A stretch of DNA of 64,000 nucleotides, from the NCBI GenBank assembly GCA_902779765.1, contig CACZCQ010000007.1:1-64000 (forward strand), in the 5' to 3' direction. The stretch is from an uncultured Bacteroidia bacterium (GTDB lineage Bacteria > Bacteroidota > Bacteroidia > Bacteroidales > UBA932). This document shows positions 25,627 to 34,442 of the stretch, in pieces; position 1 is the first letter of the stretch; each line of letters starts with the position of its first letter. A model generated the notes under the pieces. It was not told the DNA's origin. It worked only from the letters and a program-made list of their open reading frames with translations, and searched no databases. The position numbers and the translations under genes are program-made.

Positions 25627-28167
25627 ATGAGATATTTAAAGACTATTATCTGCCTTGCCGCAATCCTTTGCGGAACGCCTGCACTCAGGGCGCAGGAACC
25701 CTTGTACAAGAATGAAAAAGCACCCATAGAGGAAAGGGTGAAGGACCTTCTCGGCAGGATGACCGTCGACGAGAAGATAGACCTGATGAGGGCTACATCC
25801 CCCGCCAACGAGCGGCTGGGAATTGCCAAGTATTATCACGGCAACGAAGCGCTCCACGGAGTGGTGCGTCCCGGCAGGTTCACCGTCTTCCCCCAGGCCA
25901 TAGGCCTTGCCTCTACCTGGGACCCCGACCTTATGCTGAAAGTCTCGACGGCGATTTCCGACGAGGCCAGGGCAAGGTGGAACGAACTGGGCGAAGGAAA
26001 ACTGCAGACAAATCAATTCAGCGACCTCCTTACTTTCTGGTCACCCACGGTGAACATGGCCCGTGACCCGCGCTGGGGACGTACTCCTGAGACCTACGGA
26101 GAAGACCCCTTCCTTACGGGAGAGATGGGAACGGCCTTCGTCAAGGGACTTCAGGGAGACGATCCGAGATACCTCAAGGTAGTCTCAACCCCGAAGCATT
26201 TCGCGGCCAACAACGAGGAGCACAACAGGTTCGAATGTAACGCGACTATTTCCGAGAAGCAACTCAGGGAGTATTACCTTCCGGCTTACGAAGCCCTTGT
26301 CAAAAGAGGAGGGGCGGCTTCCATTATGGCCTCCTACAACGCCATAAACGGTATTCCGTCCTCAGCCAATCCCTGGCTTCTCACAAAGGTCCTCAGGGAC
26401 GACTGGGGATTCAAAGGATACGTCGTATCCGACTGCGGCGGACCGTCCACCCTGGTGGAAGACCATTTTTATGTCAAGCTGCGCGAGACAGCCGCTGCCC
26501 TGTGCCTTCTTTCAGGACTGGATCTGGAATGCGGAGACAATTATTACATAGAACCGCTCAGGAGGGCTTATGAGTTGGGCATGGTCCGGGATGAGGATAT
26601 AGACAGGGCCGCAGGACGCATCCTGACCGCAAGGATGCGTCTCGGTCTTTTCGATTCGGGAAAGGACAATCCCTACACCAGGATTTCACCCGACGTGATA
26701 GGCTCCAGGGAGCATCAGGAACTTGCTCTCGAAATGGCCAGGGAGTCGATCGTCCTGATGAAGAACCAGGGCGGTTTCCTCCCTCTCAGGAAAGGGAAGG
26801 TACGTTCCGTTGCCGTGGTGGGTATCAATGCCGGTTCATGCGAGTTCGGCGACTACAGCGGAGTCCCCGCTTCCACTCCGGTGTCGATCCTGGATGGGAT
26901 CAAGGCCATCGCCGGAAAGGATGTCAAGGTGAACTATGCTCCCTGGAAATCGGCCGTCGACGGGATGGAACTCATCTCTCCCGAATATTTCCCTGACGGG
27001 TTGAAAGCCGAGTATTTCAGCGGTACGCGGCTGGAAGGAGAACCGAAGGTCCGTAAGGACGAGTGGATCAATTTCGAGCCCAACAACCAGGCACCGGACC
27101 CCTTCCTTCCGGAAGCGCCCATGAGCATCCGCTGGTCAGGGACCATCAGGCCGGAAGTGACCGGGGACTATGATTTGAGTTTCACTTCCGATGACGGCTG
27201 CCGCCTGTGGATTGACGATAAGATGGTCATCGACGCCTGGGGAGGGCATTCGGTCCGTTCCGACAATGCCACCATCCGTCTCGAGGCGGGACGGAACTAC
27301 AGGATCGTGGCCGAGTATTGGAACGAAAGGGATTACGCTGTCGCAAAACTGAGCTGGAGGCCGCCTGTGGCCGGAAAGGAAGGCCGCCTCGCCCTCTATG
27401 GCAATGCCGGAGAAATGGCACGCAAGAGCGATGTGGTCATAGCCGTCATGGGTATCAACAAGACCATTGAGAGAGAAGGCAAGGACCGTGAGTTCATAAC
27501 TCTGCCGGCCGACCAGCAGGAATTCCTGCAGGAACTCTATCATGTCAACAAGAACATCGTGCTGGTCCTGGTGGCCGGAAGTCCCCTGTCGATTCTCTGG
27601 GAAGACAAGAACATCCCGGCCATCGTCAATGCATGGTATCCCGGAGAGCAGGGAGGAACTGCGGTCGCCGAGGTGCTTTTCGGTAAGTACAATCCTGCCG
27701 GAAGGCTGCCTCTGACCTATTACAACAGGATCGAGGACCTGCCTCCGTTCGACGACTACGACATAACGAAGAGGACCTATAAGTATTTCGAAGGAGATGT
27801 GCTCTACCCCTTCGGATATGGCCTTAGCTACACTTCCTTCCGTTACTCAGACCTGAAGGTCGAGGACAAGGGCAAGACCGTGGATGTCACCGTCACCCTC
27901 AGGAATGTCGGCCGTTATGACGGAGATGAGGTCGTCCAGGTATATACCCGGCTTCCTGAATATGAGGGCACGGCCCCGATCAAGGAACTCCGGGGGTTCA
28001 GGAGGGTCCATCTGAAGAAAGGACAGAGCAAGACCGTGACGGTTCCCCTCCGCCGCGAGGATCTCCGCTACTGGAGCGAAACGCAGAAGAGATTCATCAT
28101 CCCGGAAGGGATCCCGGAGATAATGGTGGGAGCTTCTTCCGCCGACATAAGACTGAAGACGGACTGA
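25627..28167 (+). CDS. GH3 glycosidase with inserted PA14 domain (copy 1)
   Basis: 846 residues with a signal peptide (ends TPALRAQE, ~23). GH3 blocks seen: PIEERVKDLLGRMTVDEK at the start of the mature protein, PRWGRTPETYGEDP, KHFAANNEE, and nucleophile Asp269 in VVSDCGG. A PA14 domain is inserted in the second domain (~455-590, AEYFSGT...SFTSDDGCRLWIDDKM...SWRPP). The EREGKDREFITLP block after it should supply the acid/base glutamate. The fibronectin-III-like tail is complete (YPFGYGLSYTSF). GLDLECG near residue 300 resembles beta-xylosidase-type GH3, but beta-glucosidase remains possible. The start is 2 bases after the previous stop, so translation is likely coupled. Confidence 0.92.
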   Translation: MRYLKTIICLAAILCGTPALRAQEPLYKNEKAPIEERVKDLLGRMTVDEKIDLMRATSPANERLGIAKYYHGNEALHGVVRPGRFTVFPQAIGLASTWDPDLMLKVSTAISDEARARWNELGEGKLQTNQFSDLLTFWSPTVNMARDPRWGRTPETYGEDPFLTGEMGTAFVKGLQGDDPRYLKVVSTPKHFAANNEEHNRFECNATISEKQLREYYLPAYEALVKRGGAASIMASYNAINGIPSSANPWLLTKVLRDDWGFKGYVVSDCGGPSTLVEDHFYVKLRETAAALCLLSGLDLECGDNYYIEPLRRAYELGMVRDEDIDRAAGRILTARMRLGLFDSGKDNPYTRISPDVIGSREHQELALEMARESIVLMKNQGGFLPLRKGKVRSVAVVGINAGSCEFGDYSGVPASTPVSILDGIKAIAGKDVKVNYAPWKSAVDGMELISPEYFPDGLKAEYFSGTRLEGEPKVRKDEWINFEPNNQAPDPFLPEAPMSIRWSGTIRPEVTGDYDLSFTSDDGCRLWIDDKMVIDAWGGHSVRSDNATIRLEAGRNYRIVAEYWNERDYAVAKLSWRPPVAGKEGRLALYGNAGEMARKSDVVIAVMGINKTIEREGKDREFITLPADQQEFLQELYHVNKNIVLVLVAGSPLSILWEDKNIPAIVNAWYPGEQGGTAVAEVLFGKYNPAGRLPLTYYNRIEDLPPFDDYDITKRTYKYFEGDVLYPFGYGLSYTSFRYSDLKVEDKGKTVDVTVTLRNVGRYDGDEVVQVYTRLPEYEGTAPIKELRGFRRVHLKKGQSKTVTVPLRREDLRYWSETQKRFIIPEGIPEIMVGASSADIRLKTD

Positions 28168-28188
28168 GTTTGAAAAGTCATTGAGAAT

Positions 28189-29082
28189 ATGGACAGAAGA
28201 TCGTTTATCAAGGTATCGGGTGCCGCGGCCGCAGGCCTTGCCGTTTCGGGCTGCGCTCCCAAATCGTCCGGAGACGGAAAGGCCGGGCACTTCAGCCTGA
28301 TGCAGATATCCTCCGCTACCGACACCATAGGGGAATCCTACCTGATGAAGACAACAGGCGGAAAGGTAATCATGGTCGACGGAGGGTTCGCTTCGGATGT
28401 CCCGGTCCTGCGGAAACATCTGACGGATGCGGGAGGACACGTGGACCTGTGGTTCATAACCCATCCGCATGAAGACCACATGGAGGCCCTGGCTACCATA
28501 CTCCGTGATCCTATGGGCATCTCCGTGGACAAGGTCGTATATTCCCGTGTCCCGGACGCCTTCCTGGACTGCGAAAAGGGAAGCGCCGACAATGCCCGGG
28601 GATATTACAGGGCGCTTGATGACTGTATGGACGGAACCGACTTCGTGAATATCCACACGGCCGGACAGCGCTTCGACACGGACGGGGTCGGCATCATAAT
28701 CCTGAGCGTGGCGGACATGGAGATCGAACACCATTCTTTCAATGAGCAATCGATGGTCATCAGGATATGGGATGACAGCAAGAGCGTGGTGTTCCTGGGT
28801 GACGCGGAATGGCAGCGGGGAGACAAACTCCTGAAAGAGTGCAGGGAATATCTGGACTGCGACTATCTCCAGATGGCGCATCACGGCCAGAACGGCTGCT
28901 CGGAAGAGTTCTACAAATCCATAAACTTCCGGGCCTGCCTTTGGCCCACCCCGTCATGGGTTTGGGATCCGGCTCCTGAAAATGACTGGTTGAAAACCCG
29001 TGACACGCGCCGGTGGATGGACGAGAAGGGCATCACGGAGCATCACGTAAGCTGCCTGGAAAAGGATTGGGTCCTGCTTTAA
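28189..29082 (+). CDS. Tat-exported lipoprotein with metallo-beta-lactamase fold
   Basis: 297 residues. The N-terminus MDRRSFIKVSGAAAAGLAV has the twin-arginine pattern, followed by a lipobox (VSGC, Cys22), so a folded, metal-loaded enzyme is probably exported and anchored. The metal motif HPHEDH lies at ~91-96, with further ligands in VFLGDAE and MAHHGQNG. It resembles the ComEC/Rec2-type metallo-hydrolase group, whose members often act on phosphodiesters. Hydrolysis of an ester in the glycan is a reasonable guess, not proven. Its leader matches that of the metallophosphoesterase at 42301 at 21 of 26 positions. Both genes directly follow a GH3 gene. Confidence 0.8.
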   Translation: MDRRSFIKVSGAAAAGLAVSGCAPKSSGDGKAGHFSLMQISSATDTIGESYLMKTTGGKVIMVDGGFASDVPVLRKHLTDAGGHVDLWFITHPHEDHMEALATILRDPMGISVDKVVYSRVPDAFLDCEKGSADNARGYYRALDDCMDGTDFVNIHTAGQRFDTDGVGIIILSVADMEIEHHSFNEQSMVIRIWDDSKSVVFLGDAEWQRGDKLLKECREYLDCDYLQMAHHGQNGCSEEFYKSINFRACLWPTPSWVWDPAPENDWLKTRDTRRWMDEKGITEHHVSCLEKDWVLL

Positions 29083-29092
29083 ACTTGATTTT

Positions 29093-31492
29093 ATGAATAT
29101 GAAAAAGTATTCCTTTGCCTTACTGTTGATCCTTACCGTTATTTCCTGTTCAAGGGAGGATTCCGTCACCACCACGTCCGACCTGGCCGGGATGTTTCCC
29201 CAGCCGCCTTTGGAGTACGGCCCCTATGTATGGTGGCATTGGATGGGTTCCAACTTCTCCAAGGAGGGTATCAAGAAGGATTTGGAAGCAATGAAAGAAT
29301 CCGGAATAGCCGGTGCCACCATATTCAACCTGACCTCCGCGGTCCAGGAGTCGGAAGCCCCTATCGGGAACAATCCCTGGCCGGACCAGACATACCGCAG
29401 TCCGAAGTATTGGGAGGCGATCGAATATGCCGCCCGAACGGCCGAGGAACTTGGTTTGAAAATCGGACTGCACAACAGCCCGGGCTACAGCACGACCGGA
29501 GGACCGTGGATCGATGAGGACAAGGGAATGCAGAAAGTGGTATTCAGCAGTACCGATATACGTGGAGGAAGGAAGGTCCTAGTAAACCTTCCGGTCCCCG
29601 ATCTTCCTTCATTTTCATTTTACAGCGGTTTCGTGGCCAAGGCTTCCAAATTCCATGACCTGGCGGTGATGGCCGTCCCGGTCAGGAATGGCCTGACCGG
29701 CGACGATGTACTTGACCTGACTGGGAAAATGGACGATACCGGAAAGCTGGATTGGGATGCTCCTGCAGGCAACTGGAAGGTTTACAGGATCGGTCATGCG
29801 TGCACCATGGCCTTCCCGCATCCGGTTCCTGAGGAACTGATCGGGAAATGCTTCGAGGCCGACAAGATGAATGCGGAAATAACCGCTTTCCACTGGGACA
29901 ATGTCCTCGGTCCCCTGAAGGATCATGTCGGGGATTACTTCGGCAGATCCTTCACCCATCTGCTGGTGGACAGCTACGAGGCCGGAGACCAGGACTGGAC
30001 GGAAGGTTTCAGGGAGGAGTTCTCTGCCGCCCACGGTTACGATCCCCTGCCGAGAATTGCGATAAAGGATGCCGATCCGGAGAACCCGCTTAACGGTCCT
30101 TTCGACGAAGATATGAAATCCACCATCAGCAAGATGTTCATAGACAACGGTTTCCGTACCGGATTGGAGAAGATTCACGAAGTGGGGCTGGATATGTACT
30201 GGGAGCCTTATTGGGGACAGTTCGATCCCTTCGAAGCCGCTTCCGTTCCCGATCTCCCCATGAGCGAGTACTGGACACACAGCAACGGAAGGATTTCCGC
30301 CACCGTAGTGGATATGGCGAAAAAGGAGGGAAGGAACATAGTCGGAGCCGAGGCTTTCACCGGCTGGCCCACGAACAGCCATTACACCGAGGACCCCGAA
30401 TTCCTGAAGAATTCCGCCGACGGAGCCTTCGTATCCGGGGCCAACCTCCTGTTCCTCCACCACTGGGTACACCAGCCTTTCGATGACAGGTACCAGCCAG
30501 GAATGGGAATGGGTTGGTGGGGAACCCATTTCGGACGCAACCAGACCTGGTTCGAGCCCGGAAAGGCGTTCTTCACCTATCTCACTCGCTGCCAGATGAT
30601 GCTGAGGCAGGGAGTCCTGGAAGACAGGACCGATAACTGGATCCATCGCAGGACCGCCGAAGCGGACATATATTTCGCCGTGAACCAGGGAGAAGAACCC
30701 ATCAGCGTGGCACTGGCTCCATGGAATTCGGATTGCAGACCGGAACTTTGGGATCCGTATACAGGGAATATTTCGCTGGCCGGAGAACCGGAAAGGACAG
30801 ATTCGATCAGGGTTCCTCTCGGCGCGGGCGAATCGATGTTCGTCGTACTGAACCACGGAAAATCCAGCTATAAGAAGGCTCCGGTATATGAAACCACCCT
30901 CCTGGAGTCCAGACCTGCCGGCGAAACGTGGGATGTCGGTTTCGTCCCTAAGATGGATGAACCGTTCACGGTGAAGTCATTTACCCTCAAGGATTTCAGC
31001 CAGTGCGGCGAAGAGAGGTTGAAATATTTCTCCGGAACGGCGACATATTCAAGGACGGTCAGCCTGGGAGAGGAGGACCTGACGCCCGGGAAACAGGTAG
31101 AGATCGATCTTGGAGAACTGAATGACATTGCGGAACTGTCTGTAAATGGGAAGAAGGTCGCCGTACTCTGGTATCCCCCGTTCAGGACGGACATCACCGG
31201 CTTTGTTAGGAAGGGTGACAACCTTGTCGAAGTTGCCGTCACCAACAACTGGGCTAACAGGCTCATAGGGGACGAACAGTACGAGCCGGATTTCGAATGG
31301 GGTGAAGACCGAGGAGTGGAGATGGGCAGGGCGATGAAAGCCTTCCCGGATTGGTTCATGAAAGACGGGCCGCGTCCTTCCGGGGACCGCAAGACTTTCG
31401 TCATCTGGTCCTATTTCAGGGAGGATTCACCGTTGCAGCCGGCAGGCCTTGTCGGTCCCGTAATGTTGAACATCTTGAAAATCAATGAATAG
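29093..31492 (+). CDS. GH106-type alpha-L-rhamnosidase lipoprotein (short form)
   Basis: 799 residues with a lipobox (LTVISC, ~Cys20). The GH106 start WWHWMGSNFSKEGIKKDLEA is present (~46-65), then LGLKIGLHNSPGYSTTGGPW, HLLVDSYEAGDQDWTEGF, a helix-rich barrel (DMYWEPYWG, VGAEAFTGW), and a C-terminal galactose-binding-like sandwich (IDLGELNDIAELSVNGK, FRTDITGFV, NNWANRLIGDEQ). Family members release alpha-L-rhamnose. It is about 220 residues shorter than the other GH106 at 49978, mainly through shorter inserts in the barrel and accessory sandwiches. An alternative start two codons later (MKKYSF) is possible. Its last 8 bases overlap the next gene. Confidence 0.83.
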   Translation: MNMKKYSFALLLILTVISCSREDSVTTTSDLAGMFPQPPLEYGPYVWWHWMGSNFSKEGIKKDLEAMKESGIAGATIFNLTSAVQESEAPIGNNPWPDQTYRSPKYWEAIEYAARTAEELGLKIGLHNSPGYSTTGGPWIDEDKGMQKVVFSSTDIRGGRKVLVNLPVPDLPSFSFYSGFVAKASKFHDLAVMAVPVRNGLTGDDVLDLTGKMDDTGKLDWDAPAGNWKVYRIGHACTMAFPHPVPEELIGKCFEADKMNAEITAFHWDNVLGPLKDHVGDYFGRSFTHLLVDSYEAGDQDWTEGFREEFSAAHGYDPLPRIAIKDADPENPLNGPFDEDMKSTISKMFIDNGFRTGLEKIHEVGLDMYWEPYWGQFDPFEAASVPDLPMSEYWTHSNGRISATVVDMAKKEGRNIVGAEAFTGWPTNSHYTEDPEFLKNSADGAFVSGANLLFLHHWVHQPFDDRYQPGMGMGWWGTHFGRNQTWFEPGKAFFTYLTRCQMMLRQGVLEDRTDNWIHRRTAEADIYFAVNQGEEPISVALAPWNSDCRPELWDPYTGNISLAGEPERTDSIRVPLGAGESMFVVLNHGKSSYKKAPVYETTLLESRPAGETWDVGFVPKMDEPFTVKSFTLKDFSQCGEERLKYFSGTATYSRTVSLGEEDLTPGKQVEIDLGELNDIAELSVNGKKVAVLWYPPFRTDITGFVRKGDNLVEVAVTNNWANRLIGDEQYEPDFEWGEDRGVEMGRAMKAFPDWFMKDGPRPSGDRKTFVIWSYFREDSPLQPAGLVGPVMLNILKINE

Positions 31493-32120
31493 GCTTAAGA
31501 GCATACTTTTAACCGCTCTGCTGTCGGTCCTCATTCCCGCATCGCTTCAGGCACAGGAAAACGAGGATAACCGGTTCGGCGGCTGGGAATTCTTCGAGGT
31601 CAATCATGAGTTCGGTAACGGACCCTTCTTCGCAAAGTTCTATTTCGAATTCGACAACTACCAGTTCAACCGGATGGAGTGCTGGTACACCAGGACCTCC
31701 TTCGGCCTGAAGGTTCTCCCCTGGCTCAAGGCGAATCTTGCATATGACTATCTCAGGTACCCGTCATTCACGACCCACAAGGCGGTCCTGGATGTCATCG
31801 GTTCCCTGAAGCAAGGAGGACTCACGGTTTCAATACGGGAAAGGTACATGCATGACTGGACGCCGTCACTGGGGACCCAGGGAGATGTGCTGCGTTCCCG
31901 CCTCAAAGTGCAGTATGACATACCGGATTCCCGTTTCAGCCCGTATCTCGCAGTGGAGGTGTTCACGTGGGGAGACGAGTGGAAGAAGACAAGGCATTAT
32001 GTCGCGTGCGATTACGATATTTCAAAGTCGGTGCAGCTGGAAGCATATTACCTCTACTATGCTTTCAACGGCGTGCCGGCGGAACATGTCATAGGTACAG
32101 GTATTAACTTCAGTTTTTGA
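31485..32120 (+). CDS. Small outer-membrane beta-barrel protein (DUF2490-like)
   Basis: 211 residues with a signal peptide (ends PASLQAQE, ~24). The rest alternates hydrophobic and polar residues in strands rich in Tyr, Trp and Phe: FFAKFYFEFDNYQFNRMECW, LKANLAYDYLRYPSF, LTVSIRERYMHDW, LRSRLKVQYDI, LEAYYLYYAF. It ends in GTGINFSF, a C-terminal Phe typical of outer-membrane barrels. I take it as a DUF2490-type barrel of about eight to ten strands. Its role here is unknown; it may be a small pore or envelope protein. It overlaps the GH106 gene by 8 bases and ends 4 bases before the DUF4838 gene, so it belongs to the operon. Confidence 0.75.
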   Translation: MNRLKSILLTALLSVLIPASLQAQENEDNRFGGWEFFEVNHEFGNGPFFAKFYFEFDNYQFNRMECWYTRTSFGLKVLPWLKANLAYDYLRYPSFTTHKAVLDVIGSLKQGGLTVSIRERYMHDWTPSLGTQGDVLRSRLKVQYDIPDSRFSPYLAVEVFTWGDEWKKTRHYVACDYDISKSVQLEAYYLYYAFNGVPAEHVIGTGINFSF

Positions 32121-32124
32121 CAGA

Positions 32125-34377
32125 ATGAGATTCAATGGGTTCAAATTGATGCTTGCTGCTGTGGTGACACTGATGTCCTCATGCAGCAGCCATGTCCTTT
32201 TCAAGAATGGCAGATCCGATTATTCCATAGTGATAGCCCCTGACGCTCCCGAGTCCGAGCAATATGCGGCCACCGAACTTCGGGACTGGCTCAAGGAGGT
32301 TTCCGGGGCTGAACTGCCGATCACCGGACTTGACGGAGGGACACAGGGCAAGCGTCTTGTGGTGGGTTTCAACCCGATTGTCGAGGAACTGGTCCCCGGT
32401 ACGGCCAAGCCCGGAGACAGGGATGATTCATTCACTTGGGAGAACCACGGAGGAGACATCCTGTTCTGGGGCGGAAGCAAGAGAGGCACGCTTTACAGCG
32501 TCTATTCCTTCCTCGAGGAGGAACTCGGATGCCGATGGTATTCCAGCAAGGTGAGCGTGGCTCCGAAAAAGTCTTCCTGGAAATTCAGCAAGCTGTACAA
32601 CCACGAAGAACCGGGAATAATCATACGTGACAACTGCGTGCTCGACGTCCGTTCCAATCCGGCCTTTTCGGCAAGGGTGCGGAACAATTTCATAAAGCTT
32701 CCCGGCAAGGGCCCCGGAGAGACTATTCCCGGAACGGCCGAAGGCTATTGGGGAGTCCATGCCATGGGATCGTTCATATCCCCCGCGGAATTCTATCACA
32801 CCCATCCGGAGTACTTCAGTTACAGGGACGGCAAACGCCTGGACAACTATTCCCAGCTCTGCCTCTCCAACCCGGAGGTGCTGGAAATATGCATCGAGAG
32901 AGTCAGGAAGGTCATGCGTGAAAACCCCGACTTCCTGATCTACTCGATGGAACAGAACGACAATTACCTTTTCTGTGAGTGTGATGAATGCAAGGCCCTT
33001 GCAGAACGGTACGGCGGTCAGTCTGGAGTCATGCTCTGGTTTGTAAACCAGGTTGCCGATGCTGTCAAGGAAGAGTTCCCGGACAAGTTCATTGGCACTT
33101 TCGCCTACCAGTACACCCGCCACGCGCCAAAGGATATAGTTCCGCGCGACAACGTCGTAGTCAGGCTGTGCAGCATCGAATGCTGCATGCTTCACGGATA
33201 CGACGAGTGCGAACAGAACCTGTCCTTCCTGAAAGACCTGCAGGACTGGTCGGCCATCGCCCCCCATCTCTACATCTGGGACTATGTCACCGACTTCGCC
33301 CAATACAGCCTCCCTGTCGCCAACTGGAAATCGATGCAGCCGCACATCCAGGATTTCAGGGACAACCACGCCATCGGAATCCTTGAGGAAGGTGACTACC
33401 AGACTGTATCCTGTGAGTTGAGGGAAATGCGGAGCTGGCTGCTTTCCAAGCTGATGTGGAACCCGGATGCTGACGTCGATGCCCTCATAAAGGACTTCAC
33501 GGACGGCTATTACGGAGCAGCGGGTCCGTATATCCGTCAATACCTTGACCTTGAGGAAAGGATACTCCTCAGGCCCGGCATACATACCGGCTGCTACATC
33601 GAGTCCTCGAATGAGATGTACACCCCTGAGTTCATCAGTGAAGGCAAAAGGATTTTCGCCGAAGCGAAGGCAGCTGTCGCTTCAGATCCCGTCCTTTCCG
33701 ACAGGGTCGAGACCGCCGCGATGCCCCTCTGTTTCCTCGAGATGGAGCGTACCCCGCTCAACGGACTGAATGACGGGGCATACGACCTGATCAAACGGGT
33801 CGTCGGGCGCGAAGGCATCGACCGGATGGCGGAAGGTGCATGGACCGGGGGATTCCTATGGGCGAAAGACATGCTGGAGAAATATGAAAACTTGATTCGG
33901 AATATAAAGGAGGCTGCCCTGATCCCTGCCGTCGATGTAAAGACTTCCGGCAACGGTGTATCCTTCACCCGGTACAAGGGTGATTTCCTCTCCACATCCG
34001 AGATGCTCGCAAAAGGAACCATCGATGGAAAAGGCGTCAAGCCGTTCTTTGGAATCGACGAAGCGGAGGACGAGGACCACTTCGGCTATGTGTTCGACAC
34101 CTGGTTAAAAGTGGAACAGACAGGTATCCATCAGTTCAACATCATCTCTGACGATGGAGCCGTGATGTTTGTCGACGGAAAGGAAGTGCTGAACGTGGAC
34201 GGTTCGCATCCGGACAGGTCAGGATGGGCGATCCTTAATCTCGAAAAGGGAATGCATCACATCGAACTCCGCTATTTCGAAGATTTTGAAGCCCAGAAGC
34301 TGGATGTTGTACTGACGTGTCCTGACGGTCAAAATGGCCCTATACCTGCCGAAAGATTGTTCATTTCGGCTGACTAA
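32125..34377 (+). CDS. DUF4838 glycosidase-like lipoprotein with C-terminal PA14-type module
   Basis: 750 residues with a lipobox (TLMSSC, Cys20). Residues ~25-125 resemble the GH67/GH20-type N-terminal domain (EQYAATELRDWLKEVSG, LVVGFNP, GTLYSVYSFLEEELGCRW). Residues ~170-450 look like the DUF4838 barrel (SQLCLSNPEVLEICIERV, MEQNDNYLFCECDECKALA). The cysteines in CECDEC may hold structure. The end is a PA14-type module (~651-750, DHFGYVFDTW) of the same type as in the GH92 enzymes. The N-terminal arrangement suggests a retaining exo-glycosidase, perhaps acting on uronic acids or hexosamines, but activity is not established. It precedes GH2 by 65 bases, the widest gap in operon II. Confidence 0.75.
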   Translation: MRFNGFKLMLAAVVTLMSSCSSHVLFKNGRSDYSIVIAPDAPESEQYAATELRDWLKEVSGAELPITGLDGGTQGKRLVVGFNPIVEELVPGTAKPGDRDDSFTWENHGGDILFWGGSKRGTLYSVYSFLEEELGCRWYSSKVSVAPKKSSWKFSKLYNHEEPGIIIRDNCVLDVRSNPAFSARVRNNFIKLPGKGPGETIPGTAEGYWGVHAMGSFISPAEFYHTHPEYFSYRDGKRLDNYSQLCLSNPEVLEICIERVRKVMRENPDFLIYSMEQNDNYLFCECDECKALAERYGGQSGVMLWFVNQVADAVKEEFPDKFIGTFAYQYTRHAPKDIVPRDNVVVRLCSIECCMLHGYDECEQNLSFLKDLQDWSAIAPHLYIWDYVTDFAQYSLPVANWKSMQPHIQDFRDNHAIGILEEGDYQTVSCELREMRSWLLSKLMWNPDADVDALIKDFTDGYYGAAGPYIRQYLDLEERILLRPGIHTGCYIESSNEMYTPEFISEGKRIFAEAKAAVASDPVLSDRVETAAMPLCFLEMERTPLNGLNDGAYDLIKRVVGREGIDRMAEGAWTGGFLWAKDMLEKYENLIRNIKEAALIPAVDVKTSGNGVSFTRYKGDFLSTSEMLAKGTIDGKGVKPFFGIDEAEDEDHFGYVFDTWLKVEQTGIHQFNIISDDGAVMFVDGKEVLNVDGSHPDRSGWAILNLEKGMHHIELRYFEDFEAQKLDVVLTCPDGQNGPIPAERLFISAD

Positions 34378-34442
34378 TCAGGAATAATGATTAAATTTAT
34401 GGATAATCTCTTCGGAATAAAATATTCAAATAAAATAACGTC